Positions 36,276 to 47,089 of a DNA stretch of 64,000 nt are shown one piece after another (the first letter of the stretch is position 1; the number at the start of each line of letters is the position of its first letter). Below the pieces are notes generated by a model. That model saw nothing but the letters and a program-made list of their open reading frames with translations, ran no database searches and was not told where the DNA came from. The position numbers and the translations under genes are program-made. The DNA comes from Pseudeuparius sepicola (Eukaryota > Arthropoda > Insecta > Coleoptera > Anthribidae): the NCBI GenBank assembly GCA_963920635.1, contig OY987298.1, forward strand, positions 65,865,949 to 65,929,948. The letters run 5' to 3'.

Positions 36276-36715
36276 AGTGTCCCTGTTTGAATTATTTATC
36301 GCCAAAATTGGGTTCTCCAGGTGATTATCCAATTACTTATTTTACTTCCAAAACCTTATCCAGACCATGTAAAAATTTTTTGTTTGCCATATATGTAGTT
36401 TTTTAGATTTAGCTTGTAAGATTTGCCGTATGGTAACAATAATTAATAGAAGTAGTTGTCGTATCTGCAGCATATACGGCACGATATTTGCGAATTGTTA
36501 AGGTCATTTGCCATATATTATTATATACTGTATATTATATAACAATAACAATAAAAATTCGTAAATATTGGTTTTCTGTTTACCAGTGTTTTGGCTTTTA
36601 GTGTCACAAATCATAGATACGGTAATTCTTTTTACCGTTTTGAATAATAAAATTGCCGTCTACCCAGTTTCTTCAAAAGTATCAAATAAATTAGCAAGTT
36701 ATACAATCAAGAAAG

Positions 36716-37285
36716 TTTTTTTTATTATACTTCATTGAAAACACCTAATTTTCATCTGTATTAGTAATAATGTAAAATAGGCTTTTTCATTCTTGCGCAC
36801 AGATCTTTGATTCTCTCCGGGCATTGGATAAAAATACCGAATATATGACTTTAAAATAGAAATATACAACAAAGTAAACTAAATTTAAGAAAGTCTATAT
36901 GCTGTCTCATATTTAACATGTAGCTATTTCGTATTTTAATTCGTAAGTGTTTGAAATTAAGATACATTCCTGCAATGTTTTTTAATATTTTATCTGCCTT
37001 ATCTGGCATAGACTAATTTAAAACATTATCACCTTCTAAATAATTTGGAGAAACCACGGAAACGCATCATACATACACAAATAACATCAGCGTTGTTTAT
37101 TTTCGAAAATAAAAATGTTCCAAGTTTATTTAGTTTTTGTTTTCGTTTTCAAAGAAGTATAATAAAAATATTGTTCATTATACGTTCAGAAATAGATTTT
37201 TCCGTGCTTGTCGTGCTTCATCTCACATGAGAATTTGTCACATGCACACGGTAAAATTCTTATTTCCAGACTCGTAATAAACTAT
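36716..37285 (+). mobile_element. MITE-like repeat G, copy 1
   Basis: A unit with inverted ends TTATTATACTTC(A/T)TTGAAAA (36716 and about 37172), followed by a roughly 110-bp hairpin tail to about 37285 (TTTCCAGACTCGTAAT). The same unit occurs in reverse orientation at 47090-47686. Shared inner words include ATATTCGGTATTTTTAT and TTCGTAAGTGTTT. No coding sequence. Confidence 0.75.
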
Positions 37286-37395
37286 ACTATAATGCATTTG
37301 GTGTTATATTAAAAAAATCGCTTTCGGCATTTAAAAACTGTGAATGGCAGGAGGCAAAACACAAAACCTCAATTATCTCCAAACCATTTTTTGTG

Positions 37396-37543
37396 TACAG
37401 TGTGTTCCCGGATTGAGTTCACATAAGGTGTAAATGACAAAAAAATTTCCAGTATTTCAAAAGCCTAGGTCTACTTTAATTTTTGTGCATTTAATTTTTT
37501 GTTATTTGCACCCTATGTTCACTCAAAACAGGGACACACTGTA
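37396..37543. mobile_element. 148-bp MITE with TA target
   Basis: TACAGTGTGTTCCCGGATTG and, from the right, TACAGTGTGTCCCTGTTTTG. The matching continues with GAACATA. Pairs of related words (TGATTGAGTTTACAAAGGGA) occur at about 37936, inside the neighbouring MITE. Confidence 0.75.
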
Positions 37544-37642
37544 TATGGCGTTTTCACTAAACAGGCAGAATGGATATGCCATGGTTACTTTAGATTGATG
37601 CAATGATAAATAATAATTCACAAAGCTTTATATTACACTTAC

Positions 37643-37730
37643 CAGGTAAAGGTCCCTTTAGGCGACATGTGTTGTAAGATCCACAATAGAGGCACTTGTT
37701 ACCCATAATGTGAAAACTGACATACCCTTC
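37643..37730 (-). CDS. RCHY1: RCHY1 zinc-ribbon exon
   Basis: This 88-nt internal minus-strand exon has a textbook acceptor (CTCTCCCTTGTTTTTCAG, ending at 37731) and a GTAAGT donor just below 37643. Translated in phase 0 from the RING exon it gives 29 codons plus one base, including GNKCLYCGSYNTCRLKGPLP. That is the conserved second half of the rubredoxin-like zinc ribbon found at the C-terminus of RCHY1/Pirh2 proteins, which mediate substrate contacts in ubiquitin transfer. The CxxC here pairs with the CKDC at the end of the RING exon. The exon is flanked by mobile DNA: a MITE begins only 87 bp upstream of the acceptor. The surrounding open frame that reads through both splice sites is a shadow. 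Confidence 0.88.
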
Positions 37731-37816
37731 CTGAAAAACAAGGGAGAGTAACAAAAAAAAAGTACTGCATTATTAAGATTGGAAACTACTATATGCGATT
37801 TTATGTGGTTCTGGTA

Positions 37817-38170
37817 CATGATACAACAAAAGAGAGATATGATATTTAGCCGCCTCAATTTCGTTCCCTTCTGCGCAATTACGTCACGCGGTAAGTTCCC
37901 GCCCACTTACGACATGCAAAGTATTACAGTATGTCCACTGATTGAGTTTACAAAGGGACAAATGGACCAAAGAGTAATTAACAGTAATTTTACAAACTTC
38001 CGCAAATCGGCTGAAAATGCAGAGAACACACTACAATGACACTCAGACGTTTCTGACGTTTCGGTTGTTTATAACTAGATGATACAACTTGTACCATTGT
38101 TTATAACCGCGTGACGCGCCAATATGGTGTCCAACCTGCGCAATATCATATCTCTCTTTTGTTGTATCAT
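37817..38170. mobile_element. 354-bp MITE with 9-10 bp target duplication, next to an RCHY1 exon
   Basis: CATGATACAACAAAAGAGAG and its mirror bound it, with about 30 bp of near-perfect TIR. GGTTCTGGTA is duplicated at 37807-37816 and 38171-38180. A 9-10 bp duplication fits a Mutator-like (MULE) MITE. It lies 87 bp upstream of the acceptor of the RCHY1 zinc-ribbon exon. Confidence 0.85.
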
Positions 38171-38182
38171 GGTTCTGGTATA

Positions 38183-39338
38183 TATGAGCCTTGTCTCAGT
38201 GAAGTTGGCCCAACCATTGAAAATATAAAATTTATGAATTTACGGCATGTCGAAGCAGATGGTTCTTGAAAATATCCTATTTTTTGTTTCTTTACATATT
38301 ATTAGAGAATGCTTAAAACATTTTTAGATATATTTAGAGTTAAGTTGGCTGTTTTGTATAATAATTAGATTGTAGCAAAATATACGACGAAAACAGCTTA
38401 AGTTAGAGAGTCTGTTTCTAGAAGTTTAGTAAGCGGCTCTGAAATAAATCACAATATTTAAAAAAGGTGTTAGTGACATTTCGGAACATATTTGTGCATC
38501 CATTGTTGTTGACAAATAAAAATGTCTCATGGTAAGGCTGTTTCTGAAGAAATAAGGAAAGCATTCAAAAGGCAAATCGCTGACATTGTTAATTTAACAC
38601 AATATACCGGATGGGCCAAAAAATGTTGAACTTTTTTGTCTCAATCATAATTTTTTGGTTTATCAACCGATTTTAAAAAACCAGGCATCGTTGTTTGCAG
38701 AGAAGAATAAGCTATTGACAGAATGCTTCAAAATGGCTGATTTTTTTTAAAATCCAACATGGCGGCGATGTTTAAATTTAGCCCTTTGTTTGGGCTTTCA
38801 AAATAAACCAACGAATACAATAAACGAAACCAAAAATTGAAGAACTGTGTTTACAAAATATCGAATGTATCTTCCAACAAGATGGCGCTGCTTGTAGAAC
38901 AGCTAAATAAGAGAAAGATTGGATGTTAGAAAACAATATTTCCCTTTTAAAATGGACGGCGAGCATTTCAGAAGAAGTTGCGATCACAACTTGCATGAAC
39001 CGTTCCAGAGTTGCGTGCTCGTCTCCAAGAAATTTGGAATCTTTTGCAAATGATTGTCAAACATTAGTTAATACTGTGTTGAGATGTATCGAGGCAGTAA
39101 TAAGTCAAAAAGGCAATGTAACGCAGTGGTAACTGTTTATTGGCAATACTAGGAATTTCTTTAAGAAAACTTTCTTTGTTAGTTACAATATAGTTTAATA
39201 TGCCAAAAGTGAATAAACGTTCCCTATATCATTAGAAAAACGTGTTGATTTTAATAAATTTTCTGTTAACACGACAAATTTCTTCAAAAAACATATTGTT
39301 ATTAGTTTGGGCCAACTTCACTGAGGCAGGGCTCGTAT
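38183..39338 (+). mobile_element. Defective Tc1-like element with transposase fragments
   Basis: TIRs of about 32 bp (GAGCC(T/C)TG(T/C)CTCAGTGAA and TTGGCCCAA) bound it. Plus-strand remnants of one gene remain. The start reads MSHGKAVSEEIRKAFKRQIA at 38522. A C-terminal part near 38860-39130 includes FQQDGAACRTAK, WMLENNISLLKW and TVLRCIEAVISQKGNVTQW. The middle is replaced by about 250 bp that begins ACCGGATGGGCCAAAAAATG, itself the end of another mariner-type element. A stop and frame shifts follow the catalytic aspartate. Inactive. Confidence 0.8.
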
Positions 39339-39339
39339 A

Positions 39340-40247
39340 ACCACAATTTACCAATCAAAGTCACGTTGGAAATGAGGTCATCATTCTCATACCAGGTATG
39401 TGTTTGGTATGTCAGATGTCAGAATCATTTCTGTGAGTAATAATAATAATAATAATAATAATTCTCACCCTCACAATACTCCAAACTAGGAGTACCCCAG
39501 AAGCAACCACATGCTTGTGCGGGGGAGGGGGGCAATTACTATTATTTTGTCTTCGTTGCCATTTGATGCCAGTAAGATGTTTTGGTGTGGTAGAAATGAT
39601 TAAGCATTAGGTACCTACTAGAGCCACAAACACTTATTAGTTACACCTTTCACTCAACAAATTTCGTAAAAGAAGTATGCCTATCAATAGATCTACAAAA
39701 TATAGGTTAGATACCTGCTCCCACCCACCACGGAACTTTTTGAATTCATGTGCTCTAGGGATAGTACGTCATACTGACGTTATAACTAACATACCATAGT
39801 TCTTACCAAAACATACCTGGTATGTGGACTAGTAAGTGACGTGAAAATGATTTATATTATTGGAGATGGGTGAATCCAATAAAATGTCATTTCTGGGCGA
39901 AGGACATTTGACCAGTAACCACGATAATAAATAATGATGAACAGGTATTCAGGCAAGATCTGCCGTTGTGACTATCAAACTAGGGATAAAGGGAAATAAA
40001 GAGAGAAGATTTGGGCTTAAGCAGGTATTTTAGCATAGGAGCTTTAACGGTTAAAAATCACTTATAATAGTTTTAGCTCAATTATATATTTTATATTGCA
40101 TGGAAAATACAATGTGGCATAAATATAAGATTAACATTTGATAACCACAGAAAAGAATAGGACAGTTTTAAGTTTGGTACTTATCAATCTTGTAACTATG
40201 TAATGTGACATTTAAGTCGGAAATGCATATTTTGTATTTATACTGTA
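39340..40247. other. RCHY1 intron with microsatellite and dispersed repeats
   Basis: An (ATA)n run at about 39437-39461, the second copies of the 27408 and 36224 repeats (39440-39570), and otherwise plain AT-rich sequence. Confidence 0.5.
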
Positions 40248-40460
40248 TACGGTGTGTTTAGGACAAACTTTTACAGCTGATAGGTGGGTTGCTCTTATAA
40301 ACATGTCGTAAAGTTTTTCGTTTCTGAGATACGGGGTGTTAATTTTTTTTTTAATTTATTGATATTTAAACCAAATTTGGCACACAAAATGTATGTATGG
40401 AGGGACATAACGTGTAATACTAAGCTTCTAAATTAACCAGTAGTGGAGATACGGGTAATC
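40248..40460. mobile_element. Single arm of a Tc1/mariner-type foldback
   Basis: TACGGTGTGTTTAGGAC (40248), an inner TACGGGGTGTTAA (40330), an AACCAAATTTGGCACA module and CAGTAGTGGAGATACGGGTAA. These are the parts seen in the arms at 7572 and 44141. No opposite arm was found. The two motifs are 82 bp apart instead of 110, consistent with a deletion. Confidence 0.6.
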
Positions 40461-40679
40461 ACTACTAATAATTAGATAAAAAATTAAGTATAAGGCTGAA
40501 AGAATAAAAAAATATCACTTTCGGACAGAGAATTCAATTTCAAATAAAAAGTGCCTCTTGACATTTTTTCGTATATGTCACTGTTTCACCACAATTTTTG
40601 TATCAATTTTTGCACACTATAAAGGTTTCGAAAAGTCTTCAACACTCTCAACCATCGTCTCCTTTCTGCTAAACTATAA

Positions 40680-41035
40680 TATTATGGCTTTTATCAGATT
40701 TGCTTAAATTTATCGATTCATACTTAACTGTCAGATCTCAAGTTGTAGCTTATAAAAATTCGACTTTTTCTGAACAGAAAATTATTTCATGTGTTCCCCA
40801 GGGGTCAACATTAGTCCCTCTTTTTTCACAATAATTATACACTTCAGACATTTTAAATAGCGTTCAAAATTTTCAAGTATGTGCTTACGCTGATGACACG
40901 GCTTCTTTTAAACTGTGGTGGCTAACAATATGATCAACACAAAATTAATGAATATAAACGAATTAGTCTTAGAGCATAATCTTACACTCAACTCTGCAAA
41001 GTCTCAAATAATAATTTTTGATAACTAGCTTCGAT
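40680..41035 (+). pseudogene. LINE reverse transcriptase fragment (Jockey-like)
   Basis: Frameshifted plus-strand remnant with SCVPQGSTLVPLFF, followed by QVCAYADDTASF (the YADD catalytic box) and LTLNSAKSQIIIFDN. These are ordered as in Jockey-group non-LTR retrotransposons. Adjacent 41299-41502 reads on the other strand. Confidence 0.7.
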
Positions 41036-41298
41036 TAAGCAAGCATGTTACTAATTTAATAAAATCTTTTTAAAGCGTAAATTTCTTTATTCAGGTAGGC
41101 ATTTCCTCTGTTCAATTGAGAAAATATGTATGCAAATCTGTTGTTCTGTCCAATTTTAATTTTTGTGATTAATTTTGCAAAAGTACAGTTTCTTCTGACA
41201 TACACGCCAAAAATCGGATGAAAAATTATATTTTTACTTGGGTGCTTCCATTTCAAATGGAGACCCTATATAACGCTTACACCAGTATGCCTGACAAT

Positions 41299-41510
41299 TT
41301 AAAAATTTGGAGCATCAATGGTTCCAAAGTTAGATTTAAACAATTCATATTTATTGTACTGCATACAATAATTACCTAATAAGTCCACATTATTATTATT
41401 ATTATTACTTGCACAACTCGACATGTGTTTCGCAAATCTCAAGTTAGTATCAAACCAAAGACCCAAATTTTTAATTTTAGTTTGTGTGTGTGTCATTATC
41501 ACAAATTTGC
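41299..41510 (-). pseudogene. LINE fragment downstream of YADD, opposite orientation
   Basis: The minus strand encodes TKIKNLGLWFDTNLRFAKHM, the conserved block that normally follows the YADD box in LINE polymerases. A GTT/ATT run (41393-41410) interrupts the rest. Its orientation is opposite to the 40680-41035 piece, so the copy is rearranged or the two are independent. Confidence 0.6.
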
Positions 41511-41646
41511 ATCTTTAAAGCAAGATTTACAATATCACTAATTTTAGTTGCACCCTTCAGCATCTCTAAACCCTCCAACCCCGTCCGATAAATCTAAAAT
41601 AAAACTGTGAATCATCACCATAATGATGTATCTTGAGGACCTTTAA

Positions 41647-42088
41647 CCCTTTCGGGACCGGACCCGGACGGGCATGCATATAAAAGTTGGGTCAGTGGGA
41701 CCAGAACCGACTATAAACGCAAGCAGAGAGGCATGAGAAAGGACTGGAACTGGACGGACACGCGTTGACTACGGATACATTGGACCGCCTACTTTACATT
41801 GGTCATGCCCCCAATTAATGTCATTGGCTGATTTTCTAGTAATGGCATTTAGTTTTGTGGTCCTTCTCGTAAAAAAAAACTTACTTGTGCACTTAAATAC
41901 ATCAATAAATTCGAACACAAGCTCATTTGCATGTGGGTGCATTCAAAAAATGACTTATATTGTGAAAAGATCTGTTGTTATGTAATGACTGTTTTGCAAT
42001 TAAGGACCGGAACCGTACATACACGCGTGCGCTTCCTGCTGTGGTCCACTGGGCACAGATCCTCAGGCGGCCGCAGTCGCGAAAGGGT
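41647..42088. mobile_element. 442-bp piggyBac-like MITE
   Basis: TTAA flanks both ends (41643-41646, 42089-42092). The ends read CCCTTTCGGGAC and, inverted, CCCTTTCGCGAC. TTAA plus a CCCTTT start is the hallmark of piggyBac-type elements. It is GC-rich with no transposase. Confidence 0.85.
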
Positions 42089-42590
42089 TAATATCAATGG
42101 TTTAGGCTCCTGCATTTGAAGGCACTTTGTCTAACTGTGTGCCGCAACCTGTGCACTCATACAATATATGCCTCATTGCTTAACTTGCTGCACAATATAC
42201 TATTATGTCAATGTGTTAAATTGGCAAGGTACTTTGCTATTTCTATGTACCAGTCTCCGACTGATTCCTTTGGCATATTATTGAAATTTCTACGGGGCAC
42301 ACCAAATATCTTGCATTTTATTTTATATAAAAACTAATAACTAAATTAAAATACATATTCCTCAACTTAGTATTGAGTCCTAATGTTAACATATTGCAAT
42401 TTATATGTTTTATCTTGGCGTGCCAGGATGTTTTGTAGATGATTTCAACAATACTTTTTACTATCTATTGCTTTAATCTATAGTTCAAGTATTCTCTGTT
42501 TACTTTATGCTTGGACTATAGATTTAACATTACTTATTGTCATTGCATATTAAGATTAGTATAGTCAATATGTCCAAGACCAAGGGGGAT

Positions 42591-43505
42591 GATTGAAAAA
42601 ATTCCAGGAAAGCAAAATTTTTGATACGTTGCTACTATTAGCAGAAAGCTCCAAATTGTTGTTACCCCGTTTTGCTACCATCTTGAAAAAATTTTAGAAT
42701 CGATTTATATCGTTAGAAAAATTAATTTAAACTGACAAACTGGTTAACAAAAGTGGTAGATCTTCAAAAAATCTATAAAAAACGTTGTAACAATTTATTA
42801 ATTTATTCAATCAGTTTGAGATACAGCGAGACACATGTTCGTTACTCATTAAAATTGGGTGGTGTTTCTGCATTTATCACAGAATTTTTGAGGTTTTTAT
42901 GGTGAATTCTTGAATGTTATTCATAAATTGTAGAACATGTATTGTTTCTGGTCGTTAACGAAAAAGTCTGAAATACATTGTTTACACAATTATAAAAAAA
43001 ATGAAAACTTTTTATGGCAACTTTGTTGCCTTCGATCTTTTTGGGAATGACTCTCAGCAAAAAATGTTGCAAATTCCCAGCTCAACAATGTAACATGCCA
43101 TAAAAAGAAATCATGTCCGAATGAGATAATAGTGTCTTTGAGGAAGACATAAATGAAAAAAAGAAGGAACACTTCCAACGAAAAAACATCTGAAATAAAC
43201 AAACAATATAAACAATGATCTGAAATAAACAAACAATATAAACAACGAACAAATATATTTCGATTTTGTTTATAACTGTCTAAATAATTTATTTCGCAAT
43301 TTTTCGGTAATCGCCGGAAACATAATAAATTTTCAACAATTTATTAACAATATTCAAGAATTCGCTAAGAAAACATAGAGAATTCTGGGCTCCGGAAATC
43401 CCACTGGCTATGGGTGGGGATATGTCAATTTGGGTTATCACCTTTCTATAGCCACCAGTAACATAACATATCAAAAATTCGTGTTTCCCAGGATTTTTTC
43501 AATGC
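42591..43505. mobile_element. 0.9-kb inverted-repeat element beside the RCHY1 RING exon
   Basis: GATTGAAAAAATTCCAGGAA and, inverted, GGCATTGAAAAAATCCTGGG mark the ends; AATTTTTGATA words follow on both sides. No coding sequence. A 30-bp unit (CTGAAATAAACAAACAATAT) is tandemly duplicated at 43188-43246. The element ends about 60 bp below the donor of the RCHY1 RING exon. Confidence 0.65.
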
Positions 43506-43567
43506 CAAATGACAGATTGACTGTTTTTCCTACAAACAATTAAAATATCCTATATCGCCTATCTTAC

Positions 43568-43846
43568 CTTGTGGCAGTCTTTACACAATATGAACACGAC
43601 GAAATCCTTATATGCTGGCGGCATGGGCGTCCGGCTGATCTCGTTATCAAGGTACCGCCAAAGGTTCGTCATGTTCATGAGAGACGTCTGGCAGGTGGGG
43701 CAAGCATATAGTCCTGACTTGAGCAGGTCTTCGAAGCAGTTTTTGTGCAGCAAATGGCCGCACATGGGGATGTGACAGGGTGTGCGTGACGTGTGGATGT
43801 CCTCCAAGCACACGGGACAATTCGCCCTCGACATGTTTTCCACACA
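43568..43846 (-). CDS. RCHY1: RCHY1 RING-finger exon
   Basis: This 279-nt exon (93 codons, phase 0 at both ends) begins CVENMSRANCPVC after an acceptor TTTACCTCAG and ends CKDCHK before a GTAAGAT donor. It encodes the complete C3H2C3 RING finger: CPVC, then CGH, a histidine and cysteine in LLHKNC, and a final CPTC. The conserved linker NLWRYLDNEI and the start of the zinc ribbon follow. Spacing and linker sequence match RCHY1/Pirh2, a RING E3 ubiquitin ligase that binds an E2 through the RING. The CHY and CTCHY zinc fingers that should precede residue C1 were not found up to 64000, so the 5' part of the gene is probably outside the window. A 0.9-kb inverted-repeat element ends about 60 bp below the donor. 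Confidence 0.93.
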
Positions 43847-44289
43847 CTGAGGTAAAGTGACAGTTTGGTAATTACATGGATATTTTCTGACATTTCAAAA
43901 ACATATTTTTATGATATATTACTTTCTTAGTGCAATCTCTACAAGAGACGGGTATTCACAAAAGATTAGCCACCCCTAAATTTCGTATTTTTCTACCTAA
44001 AAAAAAAATTGTAAATATGAAAGTTGTGGGGAATTTTCCTGTGATATCCCTTTAGTCAGGCTCTGGGTAACCGGAGACGTCATTTGCGACAAAAAAATCT
44101 CGTGTTGTTATTCAATAATTATTGTTAACTGTTTTCAAGATACGGGGTGTTGAAAACAATTTTTATATATATGTCCGAAACTAGAAAAGATATTTGAACC
44201 AAATTTGGTATATGATATGAAGTCATGGAGAGCCAAAACTCCTGGTAATATCAAGCTCCCGGCCCACCAGTGGCGGAGATAGGGGCCAT

Positions 44290-44455
44290 CTGGGCCCCCA
44301 CCTGCTCTAATGCACAATCTGCACCTGCGAAAAAATTTCTTTTAATTCACTGTAGGGCTTGTTCATTATGCCTGATTTGCTCTGCAACTGTCGTTATTTT
44401 TTGACGGAGTGTCTGCTTATCAGCAGATTCTGTCAAGTAAACCTGCACTTCATTA
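44290..44455 (-). pseudogene. Inverted transposase C-terminal fragment in the left arm
   Basis: Read on the minus strand this matches the end of the same element's own transposase: VAEQIRHNEQALQ, a stop, then IKRNFFAGADCALEQVG. The sense copies are at about 46640-46740 and 46800-46930. Coding sequence has therefore been copied into the opposite arm in inverted orientation. Confidence 0.7.
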
Positions 44456-44551
44456 AGATTTCTCTAAGGAAATGTTTTTTCTTTCACCACAGTTAAATTA
44501 GTCTGATATTTGTAAGTATATACTTTTCCACAGTGCAACACCCTACATAGT

Positions 44552-44848
44552 ATGTATACTCAACGTGAATATACAGAAATGCACTTCATTTATGGGTTTT
44601 GTGATGGAAACGCCCGAAGGGCTGCTAGAGAATATCTTGACCGATATCCAAATCGAGAATATGTCTATAATGTAGCTGGTCGACCTCCTGGTGAATCAGT
44701 CAGGGACGGAAGACTGAGAAACAATGTTGATGAAGTGATATCAAGAGTTACTGGACTACCAAAGACAACAGTATTCCACACTTTAAAAAGACAGTTATTG
44801 CATCCTCATCACGTTCAACATGTTCAAGAACGTTTGCCAGAAGACTAG
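44552..44848 (+). pseudogene. Transposase N-terminal fragment
   Basis: Encodes MYTQREYTEMHFIYGFCDGN, then AAREYLDRYPNRE and VISRVTGLPKTTVFHTLKRQ, ending LLHPHHVQHVQERLPED. This aligns by eye with residues 5-130 of the intact transposase at 30210-31307, including QLLHPFSVQKVQELKPED. The frame ends in TAG where the family continues, and the first catalytic aspartate region is lost near the inserted foldback. Confidence 0.8.
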
Positions 44849-44912
44849 CCACGAAGAATGCAATGCAAGATTTGAGTTCTTTGGTACGGCTAGGCTGGGT
44901 GAGGAGGATGTG

Positions 44913-46114
44913 TACAGGGTGAGTCAACAAGTCAACAAGTTCCGTTAAATTTAGTTCCCTAAAGAGTATCTTTTAAAATTATTTTGGACTAAACAGGTCG
45001 CCTCATTTTTGCAGGACCGTACTCAACTTAATTTTTTTAAATGGCACCCTATTAAATTTTTTACATATTTAAATTCGCCGTTTTATAGGCTTTATAACGC
45101 CGTTTTGTTTTTGAAATTTGGTCTAGCCAATCAAAAGTTATGGAAATTTTTATGGAAAAAAAATGAGTTTGCAGGTAGCTATCGAAAATGTTGCTGTATA
45201 CTTATTTTTTGTTTAATTGCACTGAGATTTGGTGCGTTTGTAGAGAACACTTTTCCGTATCTTTTGCTACTAAAAACGTTTCTTTATTTCATTCCGTTAT
45301 TTTTTAGTGGCGATTTAAAATATTCGAATTTCTAACGACCATAACTTTTTTTCCAAATGCATTGCCCTATTTTTTTATCACTTTATCGTATTCAGGAGAT
45401 CATTTTGCACCTTTTTTATTAAGTAAGTCCTATTCCAAAAATGGCCGGTTATGAACATAATAAACATTTTCGGAGACACAACGCATTTTGCACAAAATTT
45501 AGGATACTTACTATCTCAGAGTGCGATGGAAGTTAAAAACAAGTTCCCCACTGAGAAGTGACAGGTAACTGTCAGTATTATAGAAGTGAAAAAATTAATT
45601 CTTAGAAACTAAACATTATGAAACATAAGATATTTCAAAACAAAGAATTTATTTATCCCAAAGGTCATCATAAAACATGTTCAAATTGACGACGGAATAA
45701 AGATACGTTTTTAGTAGCAAAAGATACGGAAAAGTGTTCTCTACAAACGCACCAAATCTCAGTGCAATTAAACAAAAAATAAGTCTTCAGCAACATTTTC
45801 AATAGCTACCTGCAAACTCATTTTTTTCCATAAAAATTTCCATAACATTTGATTGGCTAGACCAAATTTCAAAAACAAAACGGTGTTATAAAGCCTATAA
45901 AACGGCGAATTTAAATATGTAAAAAATTTTATAGGGTGCCATTTAAAAAAATTAAGTTGAATACGGTCCTGCAAAAATGAGGCGACCTGTTTAGTCCAAA
46001 ATAATTTTAAAAGATACTCTTTAGGGCACTAAATTTAGCGGAACTTGTTGCATTTCGATATGTTGAACGGTATAAGAGCACTTGAGCTTTCCCATACTAA
46101 TGACTCACCCTGTA
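44913..46114. mobile_element. 1.2-kb foldback inserted in a transposase gene
   Basis: TACAGGGTGAGTCAACAAG on the left and a mirrored end (ACTCACCCTGTA) on the right. Blocks such as CCGTTAAATTTAGT, AAGAGTATCTTTTAAAATTA and ATTGGCTAGACCAAATTTCA pair over about 390 bp. The right arm has an extra 60 bp (46050-46105) absent from the left. Centre near 45500. Confidence 0.85.
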
Positions 46115-46278
46115 TAGTATCAGGATGGGGGAGCCAGGGGCCTTCATCAAGAAGGACGGTATGCGGACTGCCCTGTGATACAGGCAGCGGGTGCACAACG
46201 GGCCCATTGAGGCCTACGTGCCAGATGAATGCGGCTTTAAACGAAACACAATATTCAACATCCGTAATCTATATTTCT

Positions 46279-46757
46279 AGGATGAAGAAAATCCACATGA
46301 AATAATAAATGACCGATTTTATTTTAGTGTAAATTTATGGGCTGGGATAGTCAATGCTCAGTTAATTGGACCTATTGAACTACCAGCTAGGTTAAATGGT
46401 GAAGAATATTTTAGATTTTTGGAAAATGAGTTGCCAGATTTATTAGAGGACGTACTATTAGCTGTATGGCAACATATGTGGTTACAACTTGACGGCACCC
46501 CACCGCATTACATTCGGCAAGTACGACACTGCTGGGAGATGAATAGGCTGTGGAGGACCAATACTGGCCGCCTCTTTCTCCTGACCTAAACCCGCTTGAT
46601 TTTTTTTTTGTGGGGTTACTTCAAAGAACAAGTTTATTGAACAGAATTAGCTGATCAAGTGCAATGAACAAGCCCTAAGGCGAATTAAAAGAAACTTTTT
46701 CGCAGGTGCGGATTGTGCATTAGAGAAGGTGGGGGCTATTTTGAACATTTTCTAAAA
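46279..46757 (+). pseudogene. Transposase catalytic and C-terminal fragment
   Basis: Encodes DEENPHEIINDRFYFSVNLW, then IVNAQLIGPIELPARLNG, LENELPDLLEDV and the second catalytic aspartate in WLQLDGTPPHY. After a frameshift come WPPLSPDLNPLDF and FLWGYFKEQVY. This continues the gene begun at 44552. Stops and frameshifts make it inactive. Confidence 0.8.
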
Positions 46758-46938
46758 TGGGGTTACTTCAAAGAACAAGTTTATTGAACAGAATTAGCTC
46801 ATGAGCAGACACCCTGTCAAAAAATAATGAGAGTTGCGGAGCAAATCAAGCGCAATGAACAAGCCCTACGGCGAATTAACAGAAACTTTTTCGCAGGTGC
46901 AGATTATGTATTAGAGAATATTTTGAACATCTTCTAAA
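46758..46938 (+). repeat. Tandem partial duplication of transposase 3' coding sequence
   Basis: Starts with the same GGGGTTACTTCAAAGAACAA as at 46611 and repeats the following about 150 bp. It contains a segment (AGCAGACACCCTGTCAAA and onwards) that was deleted in the first copy. Confidence 0.75.
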
Positions 46939-47089
46939 ATATCTAATTAAATTTATTTCAGTTTTCACCCTTTGTTTTAATTCCGCGTTACCAAGGATTA
47001 AACAAATTGCCATTAAGAAAAATATAAGTACGCATAAAAAATACCACTCCGGTGGCCTATCTACTAGAATTTGGTTTGGAAATAGTATA

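Larger units (their letters stand above)
35178..36715. other. Possible LINE 3' UTR relic and dispersed repeats
   Basis: TGCAAAATTTCAGCTCAATC and the phrases around it (35390-35460) look like the 3' region of an RTE-type retroelement, judged from general familiarity only. A small MITE and a dispersed repeat are listed separately. Confidence 0.3.
44130..46940 (+). mobile_element. Rearranged Tc1/mariner-type element split by a foldback
   Basis: Left part: an arm with TACGGGGTGTTGAAAA (44141), AACCAAATTTGGTATA and CCAGTGGCGGAGATA, followed by inverted transposase 3' coding sequence (44290-44455), then the N-terminal frame (44552-44848). A foldback (44913-46114) is inserted next. The rest of the gene follows (46279-46757), with a second, partly different copy of its C-terminal coding region (46758-46938). 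The right arm is missing. Confidence 0.75.

Noticed and set aside
37658..37906. 82-codon minus frame starting MGGNLPRDV
   Set aside because: It reads through the acceptor and donor of the RCHY1 zinc-ribbon exon; only the spliced 88 nt is real coding sequence.
40680..41510. Twin-priming inversion of a single LINE copy
   Set aside because: The order of the two pieces is the reverse of that expected for a 5' inversion by twin priming; independent fragments or later rearrangement are more likely.
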